A stretch of 64,000 nucleotides of DNA from Streptomyces kurssanovii (GCF_014649695.1 NZ_BMTN01000022.1:62001-126000), one strand, 5' to 3'; shown: positions 19,952 through 27,493, counted from the first letter of the stretch. Made by a program: numbers and translations. The notes: generated from the letters alone by a model not told the origin.

Positions 19952-19986
19952 CGGGCCCGCCCGGAACGGTGTTCCGGGCGGGCCCG
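19952..19986 (-). terminator. 16-bp-stem hairpin between RiPP precursor and leader-binding gene
   Basis: A perfect 16-bp inverted repeat (arms 19952-19967 and 19971-19986, loop GGT) lies 10 nt after the precursor stop and 33 nt before the next start codon. It has no U-tract. As in many bacteriocin operons, it probably makes most transcripts end after the precursor while a fraction reads on, and it may also stabilise the short mRNA. Confidence 0.8.
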
Positions 19987-19996
19987 AGGGGCGGGA

Positions 19997-20134
19997 CTAC
20001 TTGTCGCCGTCGGTCTCGACGGCGGCGGCGCTGTCCTCGAAGGGGTTCTCGACGAGGGCGTTGGAGTGGGTGGCGGACAGGTGGGCGAGCTGGCCCTGCT
20101 CGGCGATCGGGCTGAAGACCTTGTGCTGCTCCAT
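19997..20134 (-). CDS. RiPP (TOMM) precursor peptide, 45 residues
   Basis: Short gene starting ATG 20134 with GGAGAG 7 nt upstream and ending TAG at 19999-19997. The peptide begins MEQHKVFSPIAEQGQ and ends VETDGDK. It is hydrophilic, has no Cys, no signal peptide and no membrane segment. Six Ser/Thr are present (S8, S20, T22, S24, S35, T41), so any azoles would be (methyl)oxazoles. The stretch H18-L-S-A-T-H23-S-N places hydroxy residues next to two His, a plausible metal-binding core. The gene directly precedes the leader-binding and YcaO genes and follows its own Fur-family operator. The boundary between leader and core cannot be read from sequence. Confidence 0.8.
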   Translation of the reverse strand: MEQHKVFSPIAEQGQLAHLSATHSNALVENPFEDSAAAVETDGDK

Positions 20135-20202
20135 GAGTTGCTCTCCATTCGTCGGTTCCTGGCTGCGCCGCCCGGGACTTGCGGCGGCGACACCCAGACA
20201 CT

Positions 20203-20221
20203 AATGAATATGATTTTCATT
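20203..20221 (-). promoter_or_regulatory. putative Zur box upstream of the RiPP precursor
   Basis: AATGAATATGATTTTCATT is a 19-bp inverted repeat with 6-bp arms. Its centre, TGAATATGATTTTCA (20205-20219), differs at one position from the TGAAAATGATTTTCA core described for Streptomyces Zur operators. It is AT-rich in a >70% GC background and lies 69 bp before the precursor ATG, overlapping the stop codon of the importer ATPase gene. Iron control in Streptomyces uses a different, DtxR-type box (see 29579-29597), so zinc is the more likely signal. Confidence 0.65.
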
Positions 20222-21077
20222 TCGCAAGGGGTCCGCCGAGGGGAAGGGGGTGATCCGGGTAACACACGGGCCAGCCGCCCTCCGGGTCACGCCCCACGCG
20301 CCCTGCCACGCCCAGGACTTCGGCGAGCAGACGTGGAGTGACGACCTCGGCGGGCGGACCGTCGGCGGCCACGGCGCCCGCCCGCAGGGCCACGATCCGC
20401 TCGGCGAATCTCGCCGCGTGCCCGAGGTCGTGCAGCACCATCACGACGGTCAGTCCGCGCTCCTCCCGGAGCCGGACGACCGTCTGCATGACCTCGAGCT
20501 GGTGGCGCAGATCGAGATAGGTCGTGGGTTCGTCGAGGAGCAGCACACGGGTGTCCTGCGCGAGGGCCATCGCGAGCCGTACGCGCTGCCGCTCGCCGCC
20601 CGACAGGGAATCGACGGGCCGGTCCGCCCACTCGCCGACTCCCACGTCGGCCATGGCCCGTGCGCAGACGGCGTCGTCACCGTCCCTGAGCATCCCCAGC
20701 GGGCCCCGGTCCGCGTAGCGGCCCTGTCTGACGAGTTGACGTACCGTCATGCCCGGCACCGCAGGGGCCGACTGGTGCAGCAGGGCGACCCGGCGCGCCG
20801 TGTTCCTGCGCGACAGCCGGGCGAGGTCGTCGCCGCCGAGCCGCACCCGGCCGGCCGCGGGTGTGAGCAGCCCGGCGCACAGGCGCAACAGGGTGCTCTT
20901 GCCGCAGCCGTTGAGGCCGACCAGGGCGACGCTCTCGCCGGTCCCGATGTCGAGATCGACCCCGCTCAGCACCTCCCGCCGGCCGTACCCGAAGCGCACG
21001 CCCTCGATGTGCAGCGTCCCTTGCCGCTCCGCATGCCGTGGTCCGGCGTCGGCGTCCTGGCGGGTGGCCATGGTCAT
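20217..21077 (-). CDS. FecE-type metallophore ABC transporter ATP-binding protein
   Basis: 286-residue cytoplasmic ATPase of the siderophore/cobalamin importer class. Walker A is VGLNGCGKSTLLRLCAGLL (~44-62), followed by Q-loop VALLHQSAPAVPGMTVRQLV, signature DSLSGGERQRVRLAMALAQD, Walker B VLLLDEPTTYLDLRHQLE and H-loop VVMVLHDLGHAARFAERIVA. YLDLRHQLE is typical of FecE/BtuD proteins. GGAGGA lies 6 nt before the ATG at 21077. It follows the two permease genes after 170 bp of repeats. Together they would import a metal-chelate complex. Confidence 0.92.
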   Translation of the reverse strand: MTMATRQDADAGPRHAERQGTLHIEGVRFGYGRREVLSGVDLDIGTGESVALVGLNGCGKSTLLRLCAGLLTPAAGRVRLGGDDLARLSRRNTARRVALLHQSAPAVPGMTVRQLVRQGRYADRGPLGMLRDGDDAVCARAMADVGVGEWADRPVDSLSGGERQRVRLAMALAQDTRVLLLDEPTTYLDLRHQLEVMQTVVRLREERGLTVVMVLHDLGHAARFAERIVALRAGAVAADGPPAEVVTPRLLAEVLGVAGRVGRDPEGGWPVCYPDHPLPLGGPLAK

Positions 21078-21247
21078 GGGTGTCCTCCGTGAAGGGGCGG
21101 CCCTGGCCGCCGGATTCCTGCCGCCGCACCGCATACGCGGACCGCCGGGCTCCTGCCGCCGCACCGCCCGTGGTGCGGCAGGTTCTTGCCGCCGCATCCC
21201 ATGCGTGGTGCGGCGGACGGGGCGGCCGGGCGGCGAGCGGTGCGACG
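21078..21247. repeat. imperfect tandem repeats between permease and ATPase genes
   Basis: Three imperfect ~35-bp units (about 21109-21215) each contain a CCTGCCGCCGCACCGC-like core; the second and third also contain GTGGTGCGGC. Complementary CCGCCGCACC and GGTGCGGCGG stretches can fold back. There is no open frame with an adjacent ribosome site. The block interrupts an otherwise coupled operon. Confidence 0.55.
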
Positions 21248-22279
21248 TCACTCGGGGCCCGCTCCGCGCCTGGCGACCGCCAGCAGCAGGGCGGCCCCGA
21301 GGCATGTCGTCAGCGCGCCCGTCGGTACGGACAGCCGGTCCATGTCCAGCGCCCCGGCCAGCGCGCGCGACAGCCATTGGGCGCCCGCGTCGGCTCCGGT
21401 CACGACCGCCGCGCCCAGCAGCGCCGCGCCGGGCAGGGCACGGCGCAGGTCCGCGCCGAAGACGGCGAACGCCAGGTGAGGGACGAGGAGTCCGACGAAG
21501 CCGAGCGCGCCGACGGCGGAGACCGCGCCCGCCGTGAGCGCGACGGCGCATCCGAGTGCCGCCGCGCGGGCCCGGCCGGTGCCCAGGCCCGCCGCGGCGG
21601 CCTGTTCGTCGCCGCAGCGCAGCAGGGTCAGCGGCCCGGCCATGATCCAGGCGGCGATCGCCCACGCCGACGCCCACGGCCACAGCAGGACCCAGTGCTC
21701 CCACACACGGCCCTCGGTGGAGCCCACCAGCCACTGGACGACGCTGCCGAGTTCTCCGGGTGCGACGAGCAGGACCATCGCCGTGAGCCCGCTGAGGACC
21801 GCGGAGACGAGGACTCCGTGGACGGCCGTCCGCGCCGGGTCCGACTTCTCCCGGCCGGTCAGCAGCCACAGCAGCCCGGCGCCCGCGAATCCGCCGATGC
21901 AGGCCGCGACCACCACGGCCGCGGGTGAGCGCCACCCCGCCAGCCCGAGGCCCGTCGCGGTCACCGCGCCGAGCACCGCGCCGGGGGTGACGCCGGTGAC
22001 CTCCGGGCCGGCGAGCGGGTTGCGCAGGGCGGACTGCAGGACCATGCCCGCGAGTCCGAGGCTGGCGCCCGCGGCCAGCGCGACGAGGGTCCTGGGCAGC
22101 CGGAGCCGGAGCACGATGTGACGTGCCGCCGGGTCGCCGTCACCGCCGAACACCTGCCACACGTCCCTGGCGTCCAGCGACCGCCCGGCCACCAGGTCGG
22201 CGCAGCCGACGGTGAGGACGAGCAGCGCGGCGAGGACGAGCGGCCACCGCCGTGCGGTGACGGGTGCGAGAGCGCTCAT
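21248..22279 (-). CDS. FecCD family metallophore ABC permease (second subunit)
   Basis: 343 residues, about 10 transmembrane helices. FecCD signatures are LRLPRTLVALAAGASLGLAG, MVLQSALRNPLAGPEVTGVT, GSVVQWLVGSTEG and, near the C terminus, AVGALGFVGLLVPHLAFAVF, which precedes the coupling helix. The start at 22279 overlaps the first permease's stop (ATGA). With 22276-23247 it forms the heterodimeric channel of a BtuCD/FhuB-type importer. Confidence 0.92.
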   Translation of the reverse strand: MSALAPVTARRWPLVLAALLVLTVGCADLVAGRSLDARDVWQVFGGDGDPAARHIVLRLRLPRTLVALAAGASLGLAGMVLQSALRNPLAGPEVTGVTPGAVLGAVTATGLGLAGWRSPAAVVVAACIGGFAGAGLLWLLTGREKSDPARTAVHGVLVSAVLSGLTAMVLLVAPGELGSVVQWLVGSTEGRVWEHWVLLWPWASAWAIAAWIMAGPLTLLRCGDEQAAAAGLGTGRARAAALGCAVALTAGAVSAVGALGFVGLLVPHLAFAVFGADLRRALPGAALLGAAVVTGADAGAQWLSRALAGALDMDRLSVPTGALTTCLGAALLLAVARRGAGPE

Positions 22280-23247
22280 GCCACCGCCGCCCTTCTCCTC
22301 ATGAGGGCGACCCCGGCGGGCACGCCGAGGAGCGCCGTCCAGGCGCCGACGGGTGTCTCGACGGGTGCCAGCGCGAGCCGGGCGGGGAGGTCCGCACAGG
22401 CGACGACCAGGGCGCCGCACACCGCCGACCAGGGCAGCCATCGCACCGCGTCGCCCCGGGGGTCGAGCCGCCTGGCCAGGTGGGGTGCGAGGAAGCCCAC
22501 CCAGGCGACCGGTCCGCAGACGGCGACGACCGGCGCGATCAGCACGACGGCGATGGCGAGGGCGGCGAATCTGGCCCGTCGCACCCGTACGCCGAGTGCC
22601 AGGGCGTCGTCGTCGCCGAGCCGCAGCACGGACAGCACCGGCGCGCACAGCACGAGCGCGGGCACGGCGGCCGCGAGCCACGGCCAGAGTCCGGTCACGT
22701 CCTGCCAGGTCCGCGCGGACAGACTGCCCAGCAGATAGCGGTAGATGAGCTGGAGGTCGAGCTGGTCGGCCAGCACCATCAGGACGAGCAGCGCCGCCTG
22801 CAGCGCCGCGGCGACCGCGGCGCCGGTGAGCAGGACGGCCGAGGGACTGCGCCCGAGACCGGCGGCGAGCAGGGTGAGTACGCCTCCGACCGCGGCGCCG
22901 CCGACGGCGAGCAGCGGCTGTACGGCCAGGGGCACCGAGAGGGCGAGGACGAGGGGAGCGGCGACGCCGAGCGCCGCGCCGGAGGAGACGCCGAGCATCT
23001 CCGGCACGGCGAGCGGGTTGCGCAGCGCCTCCTGGAGGACCAGGCCGGCGGCGCCCAGGCAGGCCCCGGCGACGAGCGCCAGGACGAGCCGGGGCACCCG
23101 CAGTTCGGTGACGACGAGGCCGGCGAGCCCGTCGCCGCCTAGGGCGGCGGCCAGTTCGAGCGGCGGTACGTACGGCGTGCCGAGGGACAGCGCGCACAGC
23201 ACCGACGCCGTCAGCAGTCCGCCGGCGGCGGCGATCCGGCGCTTCAC
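22276..23247 (-). CDS. FecCD family metallophore ABC permease (first subunit)
   Basis: 323-residue polytopic permease. FecCD motifs are VTELRVPRLVLALVAGACLG, LVLQEALRNPLAVPEMLGVS, YRYLLGSLSARTWQDV and VCGPVAWVGFLAPHLARRLD. The GTG at 23247 overlaps the binding-protein stop by 4 bp (GTGA), so translation is coupled. It partners with the downstream FecCD gene and the ATPase at 20217-21077. Confidence 0.92.
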   Translation of the reverse strand: MKRRIAAAGGLLTASVLCALSLGTPYVPPLELAAALGGDGLAGLVVTELRVPRLVLALVAGACLGAAGLVLQEALRNPLAVPEMLGVSSGAALGVAAPLVLALSVPLAVQPLLAVGGAAVGGVLTLLAAGLGRSPSAVLLTGAAVAAALQAALLVLMVLADQLDLQLIYRYLLGSLSARTWQDVTGLWPWLAAAVPALVLCAPVLSVLRLGDDDALALGVRVRRARFAALAIAVVLIAPVVAVCGPVAWVGFLAPHLARRLDPRGDAVRWLPWSAVCGALVVACADLPARLALAPVETPVGAWTALLGVPAGVALMRRRAAVA

Positions 23248-24224
23248 CGCAGCTTGGCCGTGGCCTCGTCGAGGACGATGCTCAGGGACCGGGTGCCGCG
23301 CCCCTTGGCCCACACCTCGGGGTCGACCTCGTACACCTTGCCGTTCTTGACGGCGGGGATCTGCGACCAGAGCGGGTTCTTGGCGAGCCGGTCGGACAGT
23401 TTGTCCTCGGAGGGGCCGCCGAAGGAGAGCGTCTCGACGAAGAGGACGTCGACATCGCGCGCCAGGATCTCCTCCATGCTGTAGGAGCCTTCGATGCCAC
23501 GGCTCTTCCACGGGTAGTGGGAGATGCCGGGGAACAGTCCGGCGGCGACGTCGGTGCCGGGGGTGGCGACGCCGAAGTTCTCGTCGCTCCCGAAGATGAT
23601 CAGGGCGGTCCTGTCGCTCTTCGCGGTCCGGGCATCCGCGAGTTTCTGCCGGAAGGCGAGCTCGGCCTTCTCGCCCTGCTCCGTACGCCCTGTCAGGGCG
23701 GCCAGGTCGCGCAGGTATCCGACGCTGTCCTCCCACTTGCGGGGCTGCACGGGCCAGAAGACGGTGGCGCCCTGGAGCGCGGGGGCGAGTTTGCCGTGGG
23801 TGTCCTCGAGTCCGATGACGAGATCCGGCTCGTGCGACAGGATCGCCTCCGCCTCGGGGCTGATGAATCCGCCGGGTACGACGGGGATCTCGGCGGCCTT
23901 CTTCTCGCCGAGGAACTCGTTCCGGGCGAGCAGCCGTGAGTTGGTGGCGACGGGCTGCATGCCGAGTTCGGCGAGCATGTCGTCGCAGAGGGCCACGAGG
24001 CAGACGACCCGCTCGGGCGGGGCGGATGTCGTGACGGTGACGCCCGCGGCGTCGGTGATCTTCCGTGCCGGGGTGATGGGTTCGGCCCGTACGTCGACCG
24101 CCGGGCCGGCGCCGTCCGGCTTGTCACCGGCCTCGTCGACGGGTGCCCCGCAGCCGGCCAGCAGGGTTCCCAGGACAGCGGCGGCTGCCCATCGGCGGAC
24201 GGTCATCATCGCTCTGCGCGGCAT
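23244..24224 (-). CDS. metallophore-binding lipoprotein (FecB/BtuF-like)
   Basis: 326 residues. It begins with Arg residues, a hydrophobic helix and a lipobox ending LLAGC, with the lipidated Cys at about residue 25. The PeriBP_2 fold is evident from PPERVVCLVALCDDMLAELG, ISPEAEAILSHEPDLVIGLE and the closing WSQIPAVKNGKVYEVDPEVW. It captures the metal-chelate outside the membrane. It is the first gene of the importer/RiPP cluster and its start is 54 bp from a Fur-family palindrome at 24278-24293. ABC class III binding proteins cannot be assigned a ligand from sequence. Confidence 0.92.
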   Translation of the reverse strand: MPRRAMMTVRRWAAAAVLGTLLAGCGAPVDEAGDKPDGAGPAVDVRAEPITPARKITDAAGVTVTTSAPPERVVCLVALCDDMLAELGMQPVATNSRLLARNEFLGEKKAAEIPVVPGGFISPEAEAILSHEPDLVIGLEDTHGKLAPALQGATVFWPVQPRKWEDSVGYLRDLAALTGRTEQGEKAELAFRQKLADARTAKSDRTALIIFGSDENFGVATPGTDVAAGLFPGISHYPWKSRGIEGSYSMEEILARDVDVLFVETLSFGGPSEDKLSDRLAKNPLWSQIPAVKNGKVYEVDPEVWAKGRGTRSLSIVLDEATAKLR

Positions 24225-24277
24225 CGCATCTCTTTCGTCTCGGCTCGGCCGGGTGGGTGACCCGACATCATTTCTAC

Positions 24278-24293
24278 ATGATAATCATTACCA
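24278..24293. promoter_or_regulatory. second putative Zur box in divergent promoter
   Basis: ATGATAATCAT (24278-24288) is a perfect 5+1+5 palindrome. Read on the minus strand, 24293-24279 gives TGGTAATGATTATCA, matching 12 of 15 positions of TGAAAATGATTTTCA. A second pair, ATCAT (24267-24271) and ATGAT (24278-24282), overlaps it. The site lies between the binding-protein start (24224) and the divergent beta-propeller start (24346), so it could control both directions. Confidence 0.6.
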
Positions 24294-24345
24294 ACAACAC
24301 CGTCCGACCGCGGCCCTCCGCGACCGCCGACCCCCGGAGACCGCC

Positions 24346-25608
24346 GTGTCCACGAGCCCTGCCCCCGCCTCTCCGCGCCTGCTCGTCGCCGATCAAGTCG
24401 CGGGCGCGGTATACGTGCTGAACCTCCCGGACGGGCGGGAGACCGGCCGCCTCGAAGGGCGCCACCTCGCCGAGCATGCAGGCTTCCTCGCGCTGCCCGG
24501 CGGCCGCACCGCGTTCGTCGACGACCTCGCGGGCGAGCTCGTCGTCCTCGACCCGTACGGCCCGGACGCGGGCAGGCCGCTCACGGCGGCGACCGCGCCG
24601 GTGGCCGTCCCCGCCGAGCACCTCGCCGCCGATCCGACCGGGCGGCTGCTCGCCGTCACCACCGGACTCGGCCGCAACTGGGAGGCGTGGAGCGACCTGC
24701 TGACAGCGGTGGACCTCGGCGCACCGGGCGGACCGCGTTCGGTGCGGGTCCGCACCCGCGCGGGCGAGCCCGGCGTCACCGTCCTCGCCGGCACCGGCGA
24801 GGACGCGCTCGTCGTCCTGCGCCACCGCGAGCCGGGCTCGCTCACCGCCTACCGGCACGCCGACCTGATGAGCGCCGCACCGGCCTGCCCGCCCGCCGCA
24901 CCCGCGGCCGAACTGCCGCTCGCCGACGACGGGCACGGCGACGCCCACGACCCCGTCTCCGGGCGGCTGTTCGCGGCCACCGGCTCCTGTGTCCGGCGCG
25001 CCTGGCGTGACGGCGCCGGCCTGGTGGCGGAGGAGCCGCTGCCGTGGGCCGGCGAAGGGCGCGGCTACTACCTGCGCCTCGATCCGGCGCGCCGGACGCT
25101 CTGGTCATGTGTACGGGGCGGACCCGCCGACCCGAGCCGCTGGCCGGAGTGGACCAACGACGCCTGGTGGCATTCGCTGGAGCACGACACCACCGGGCGC
25201 CTTCCGCTCGGCCCCGGGCTGGTCTTCCGGCTCGCCGTTTCCGCGCGCCGCGCCGCGTATGCCCGGGTGCACCCCGACGGCGACGAACTCGTCCTCGTCG
25301 CGACGGACTCGGACTCCCCCGCCGTCGCCGCCCGGCTGCCGCTGCCCGCGATGGACGGCGCGCCCCGGCCCGGCGGCACACCGTGGGACGGGGTGCAGCG
25401 CCGGGCGGTCGCGGCGTCACCCGGATCATCGCTCGTAGCCGTCACCCGTGGGGGTCATGGAGAGATCCACTTGATTGACGCCGACGCGGCCCCTGGCGCA
25501 TCCCCCCTGGTGACGACCTTGAAGGTGCCCACACCGCTCAACGACGGGGGCCATCTCGCCCTGATCTCCCCCGGCGACGGCGCCCATGGTGACCCGGTCG
25601 GCCGCTGA
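24346..25608 (+). CDS. YncE-like beta-propeller protein divergent from the importer
   Basis: 420 residues with recurring blades: RLLVADQVAGAVYVLNLPDG, GFLALPGGRTAFVDDLAGEL, DPTGRLLAVTTGLGRNWEAW, DPVSGRLFAATGSCVRRAWR. No signal peptide is present, so it is probably cytoplasmic, or exported by an unrecognised route. A His/Asp-rich loop DDGHGDAHDPVSG (~residue 206) followed by Cys recalls the HGEA...GC pattern I associate with AztD-type zinc metallochaperones; this resemblance is weak and unverified. The GTG at 24346 has GGAG 6 nt upstream. It shares the Zur-like promoter with the importer. Confidence 0.7.
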   Translation: MSTSPAPASPRLLVADQVAGAVYVLNLPDGRETGRLEGRHLAEHAGFLALPGGRTAFVDDLAGELVVLDPYGPDAGRPLTAATAPVAVPAEHLAADPTGRLLAVTTGLGRNWEAWSDLLTAVDLGAPGGPRSVRVRTRAGEPGVTVLAGTGEDALVVLRHREPGSLTAYRHADLMSAAPACPPAAPAAELPLADDGHGDAHDPVSGRLFAATGSCVRRAWRDGAGLVAEEPLPWAGEGRGYYLRLDPARRTLWSCVRGGPADPSRWPEWTNDAWWHSLEHDTTGRLPLGPGLVFRLAVSARRAAYARVHPDGDELVLVATDSDSPAVAARLPLPAMDGAPRPGGTPWDGVQRRAVAASPGSSLVAVTRGGHGEIHLIDADAAPGASPLVTTLKVPTPLNDGGHLALISPGDGAHGDPVGR

Positions 25609-25709
25609 AAGATTGTGAATTGATTCACCTGAACCCTTGGCCAGGCGTGCGGATCCGTGCTGAGATGCCGTCTGACTCAACAGCTCGATGGCGTGCTCGG
25701 GGAGGGCAA

Positions 25710-26522
25710 GTGGCGCATACCGCCATGTCTGGTTCCGGAACCACAGCAGGTGACGATCCACTCCAGACCGCGGTATGGCGGCTGCGTTCGCGCGGCTGTT
25801 GGACCGATGCGGCGGCGCTGCTCGCGCCCCGTGCCGCGGAGCCCGCGGCGGCACTGGAGCGGGCCGGACTGCTCGTCGAACGCTGCCTGTTCACCTGCGA
25901 GGGCTGGGCGGAGGCGGAGGACGCCCTGCGCACGGCGGAAGCCGTCGCCCGCGACGACGAGGAACGCGGCGGCGCCGCGAGCGAGCGCGGCCGGCTGGCC
26001 TACGCGGCGACCCGCCTCGGCGTACGGGACCGGGCCGACGAGGCCCGCTCCGCGCTCGGCAGGGCGACCGCGCTGCTCTCCCCCGCCTCACCAAGACGCC
26101 CGCTGCTCGACTTCCGGCGCGGCCTGGTCTCCGAGCACATCGCGGACGCGCCGCAGGCGGCACTCGCCGCCTACCAGCGGGCCCACGCCGGCGCGAAGGC
26201 GCAGAACGACCCGCTGCTGCTGTCGTTCACCTGGCAGCAGCAGGCCGGACTCGCCCTGCGTGAGGGCGAGTTGACGCAGGCCCGGCACGGCTTCTCCGAG
26301 TGCCTGCGCATCAGGGAGGACCTCGGTTACCTGATCGGCACCGCGCCCGCGCTCGCCGGGCTCGCGGACTGCGAGCCGGAGCCGGAGGCGGGCCGCCTGC
26401 GTTCCGAGGCGCGCAGGCTGTTCCGGCTGCTGGGCGGCGTGCCGGTGTCGCTGGGCGGGCAGTTGTCGCCCGTGGTGCCTCCACAGCCGTCCGTGGCCGA
26501 GCCCGAGCCCGCGGGCCAGTGA
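25710..26522 (+). CDS. TPR-like hypothetical protein
   Basis: 270-residue soluble alpha-helical protein. Repeated ~34-residue helical pairs (LFTCEGWAEAEDALRTAEAV, AALAAYQRAHAGAKAQNDPL, LREGELTQARHGFSECLRIR) resemble tetratricopeptide repeats, implying a protein-interaction scaffold. No catalytic motif is seen. The GTG at 25710 has GGAGGG just upstream; the ATG at 25725 has none at proper distance. Its stop overlaps the start of the phosphatase gene by 4 bp, so the two are coupled. Function unknown. Confidence 0.75.
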   Translation: MAHTAMSGSGTTAGDDPLQTAVWRLRSRGCWTDAAALLAPRAAEPAAALERAGLLVERCLFTCEGWAEAEDALRTAEAVARDDEERGGAASERGRLAYAATRLGVRDRADEARSALGRATALLSPASPRRPLLDFRRGLVSEHIADAPQAALAAYQRAHAGAKAQNDPLLLSFTWQQQAGLALREGELTQARHGFSECLRIREDLGYLIGTAPALAGLADCEPEPEAGRLRSEARRLFRLLGGVPVSLGGQLSPVVPPQPSVAEPEPAGQ

Positions 26523-27037
26523 GGACCCGCCGCAGGGAAGGCGACGTCCCGGAGCCGCGCAGCCGGTGGGACGAGATCACGACCGGCCTGTGGGTCGGCG
26601 GTCACGTCTGGGCGGACACCGCCGGCCGGCACCAGGACGTCGTGGTCGCCGACGAGTTCGACGTCGTGATCAGCCTCTACACCCGCGAGGGCCACGGCCC
26701 CGCCGAGGGTGTGGAGCATCATGTCGTCCCCATCCCCGACGACTGGCTGACCGCCGACGAGATCGACCGCGTGAGCCGGGTGGCACTGACGGTCGCCGAC
26801 GCCGTACGGGCGGGTCGCCGCGTGCTGGTGCGCTGCTACTCCGGCTACAACCGCGCCGGCCTGGTGGCCGCCCAGACACTGATCGAACTGGGGCACGACG
26901 CGGAGGGTGCCATCGACCGGGTCAGGCTGCGGCGTTCGCCGTGGGCACTGCACAACGCGGCGTTCGAGCAGTACCTGCTCACCGGACTCGACATCGCCTC
27001 GCTGCTGTCCGGGCTGGAGCCACCGCCCGCGAGCTGA
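26519..27037 (+). CDS. dual-specificity/tyrosine phosphatase-like protein
   Basis: 172 residues with a cysteine phosphatase fold. The P-loop is VRCYSGYNRAGLVAAQTLIE, fitting C-x5-R with an additional Asn before Arg. Upstream, HHVVPIPDDWLTADEID carries the candidate general-acid Asp, and DEITTGLWVGGHVWAD is typical of DSP entry strands. The GTG start overlaps the TPR gene's stop (GTGA). It probably dephosphorylates a protein or small phosphoester in the cytoplasm. It converges with the membrane-protein gene, the two stops being adjacent at 27037/27038. Confidence 0.82.
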   Translation: MRTRRREGDVPEPRSRWDEITTGLWVGGHVWADTAGRHQDVVVADEFDVVISLYTREGHGPAEGVEHHVVPIPDDWLTADEIDRVSRVALTVADAVRAGRRVLVRCYSGYNRAGLVAAQTLIELGHDAEGAIDRVRLRRSPWALHNAAFEQYLLTGLDIASLLSGLEPPPAS

Positions 27038-27406
27038 TCACGTCACCCAGGCGAGGACCCGCTGCGGGTTCATGGCGAGCAGCACGAGGACGACCACGAC
27101 GGCCGCCCAGCCGAATCCGCGCGCCCTGCGGCGCGGCTTCACCGCCTGAGGCCGGCCGGGCCACTCCCGCCACCCGTCCGGCCTGGCCTCCACCGGCTTC
27201 CCCCGGCGTGCCCAGCGCCGCAACCTGCCCTGCCGCCGGGCGGCCTCCTCGTCGGCGCGCCGCAGCCGTTCGGTGACCATCCGCGCCCTGGCGGACGGTT
27301 CCTTGGGCGCGGCCAGCCGCGCCGGCCCTTCGCTCTCGAGCTGGAACCTCGCCCATTCCTCGTCGGATATGGACGACTCCGGCACCTCCGGAGATTCCGC
27401 GGTCAT
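27038..27406 (-). CDS. small single-pass membrane protein
   Basis: 122 residues. An acidic N terminus (ESSISDEEWARFQLESEG) and a long Arg-rich helix (ARMVTERLRRADEEAARRQG) precede one C-terminal transmembrane helix (GFGWAAVVVVLVLLAMNPQ). The topology is a cytoplasmic charged domain anchored by a C-terminal helix. The start at 27406 was chosen because GGTGGGGG precedes it; an in-frame GTG at 27418 lies inside that site. No family recognised. Confidence 0.72.
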   Translation of the reverse strand: MTAESPEVPESSISDEEWARFQLESEGPARLAAPKEPSARARMVTERLRRADEEAARRQGRLRRWARRGKPVEARPDGWREWPGRPQAVKPRRRARGFGWAAVVVVLVLLAMNPQRVLAWVT

Positions 27407-27493
27407 GTCGGCCCCCACCTGTCGGACAACTCGAACAGACACCCTAATGCAGCCTGGCCGACGCCCAGTTGGGAGGTGCGCCCGTCGGCCGGG

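Noticed and set aside
20203-20221. Reading the palindrome as an iron (DtxR/DmdR) box
   Set aside because: DmdR boxes follow TTAGGTTAGGCT-type symmetry as at 29579; this site has the AATGATTTTCA core of Fur-family zinc operators.
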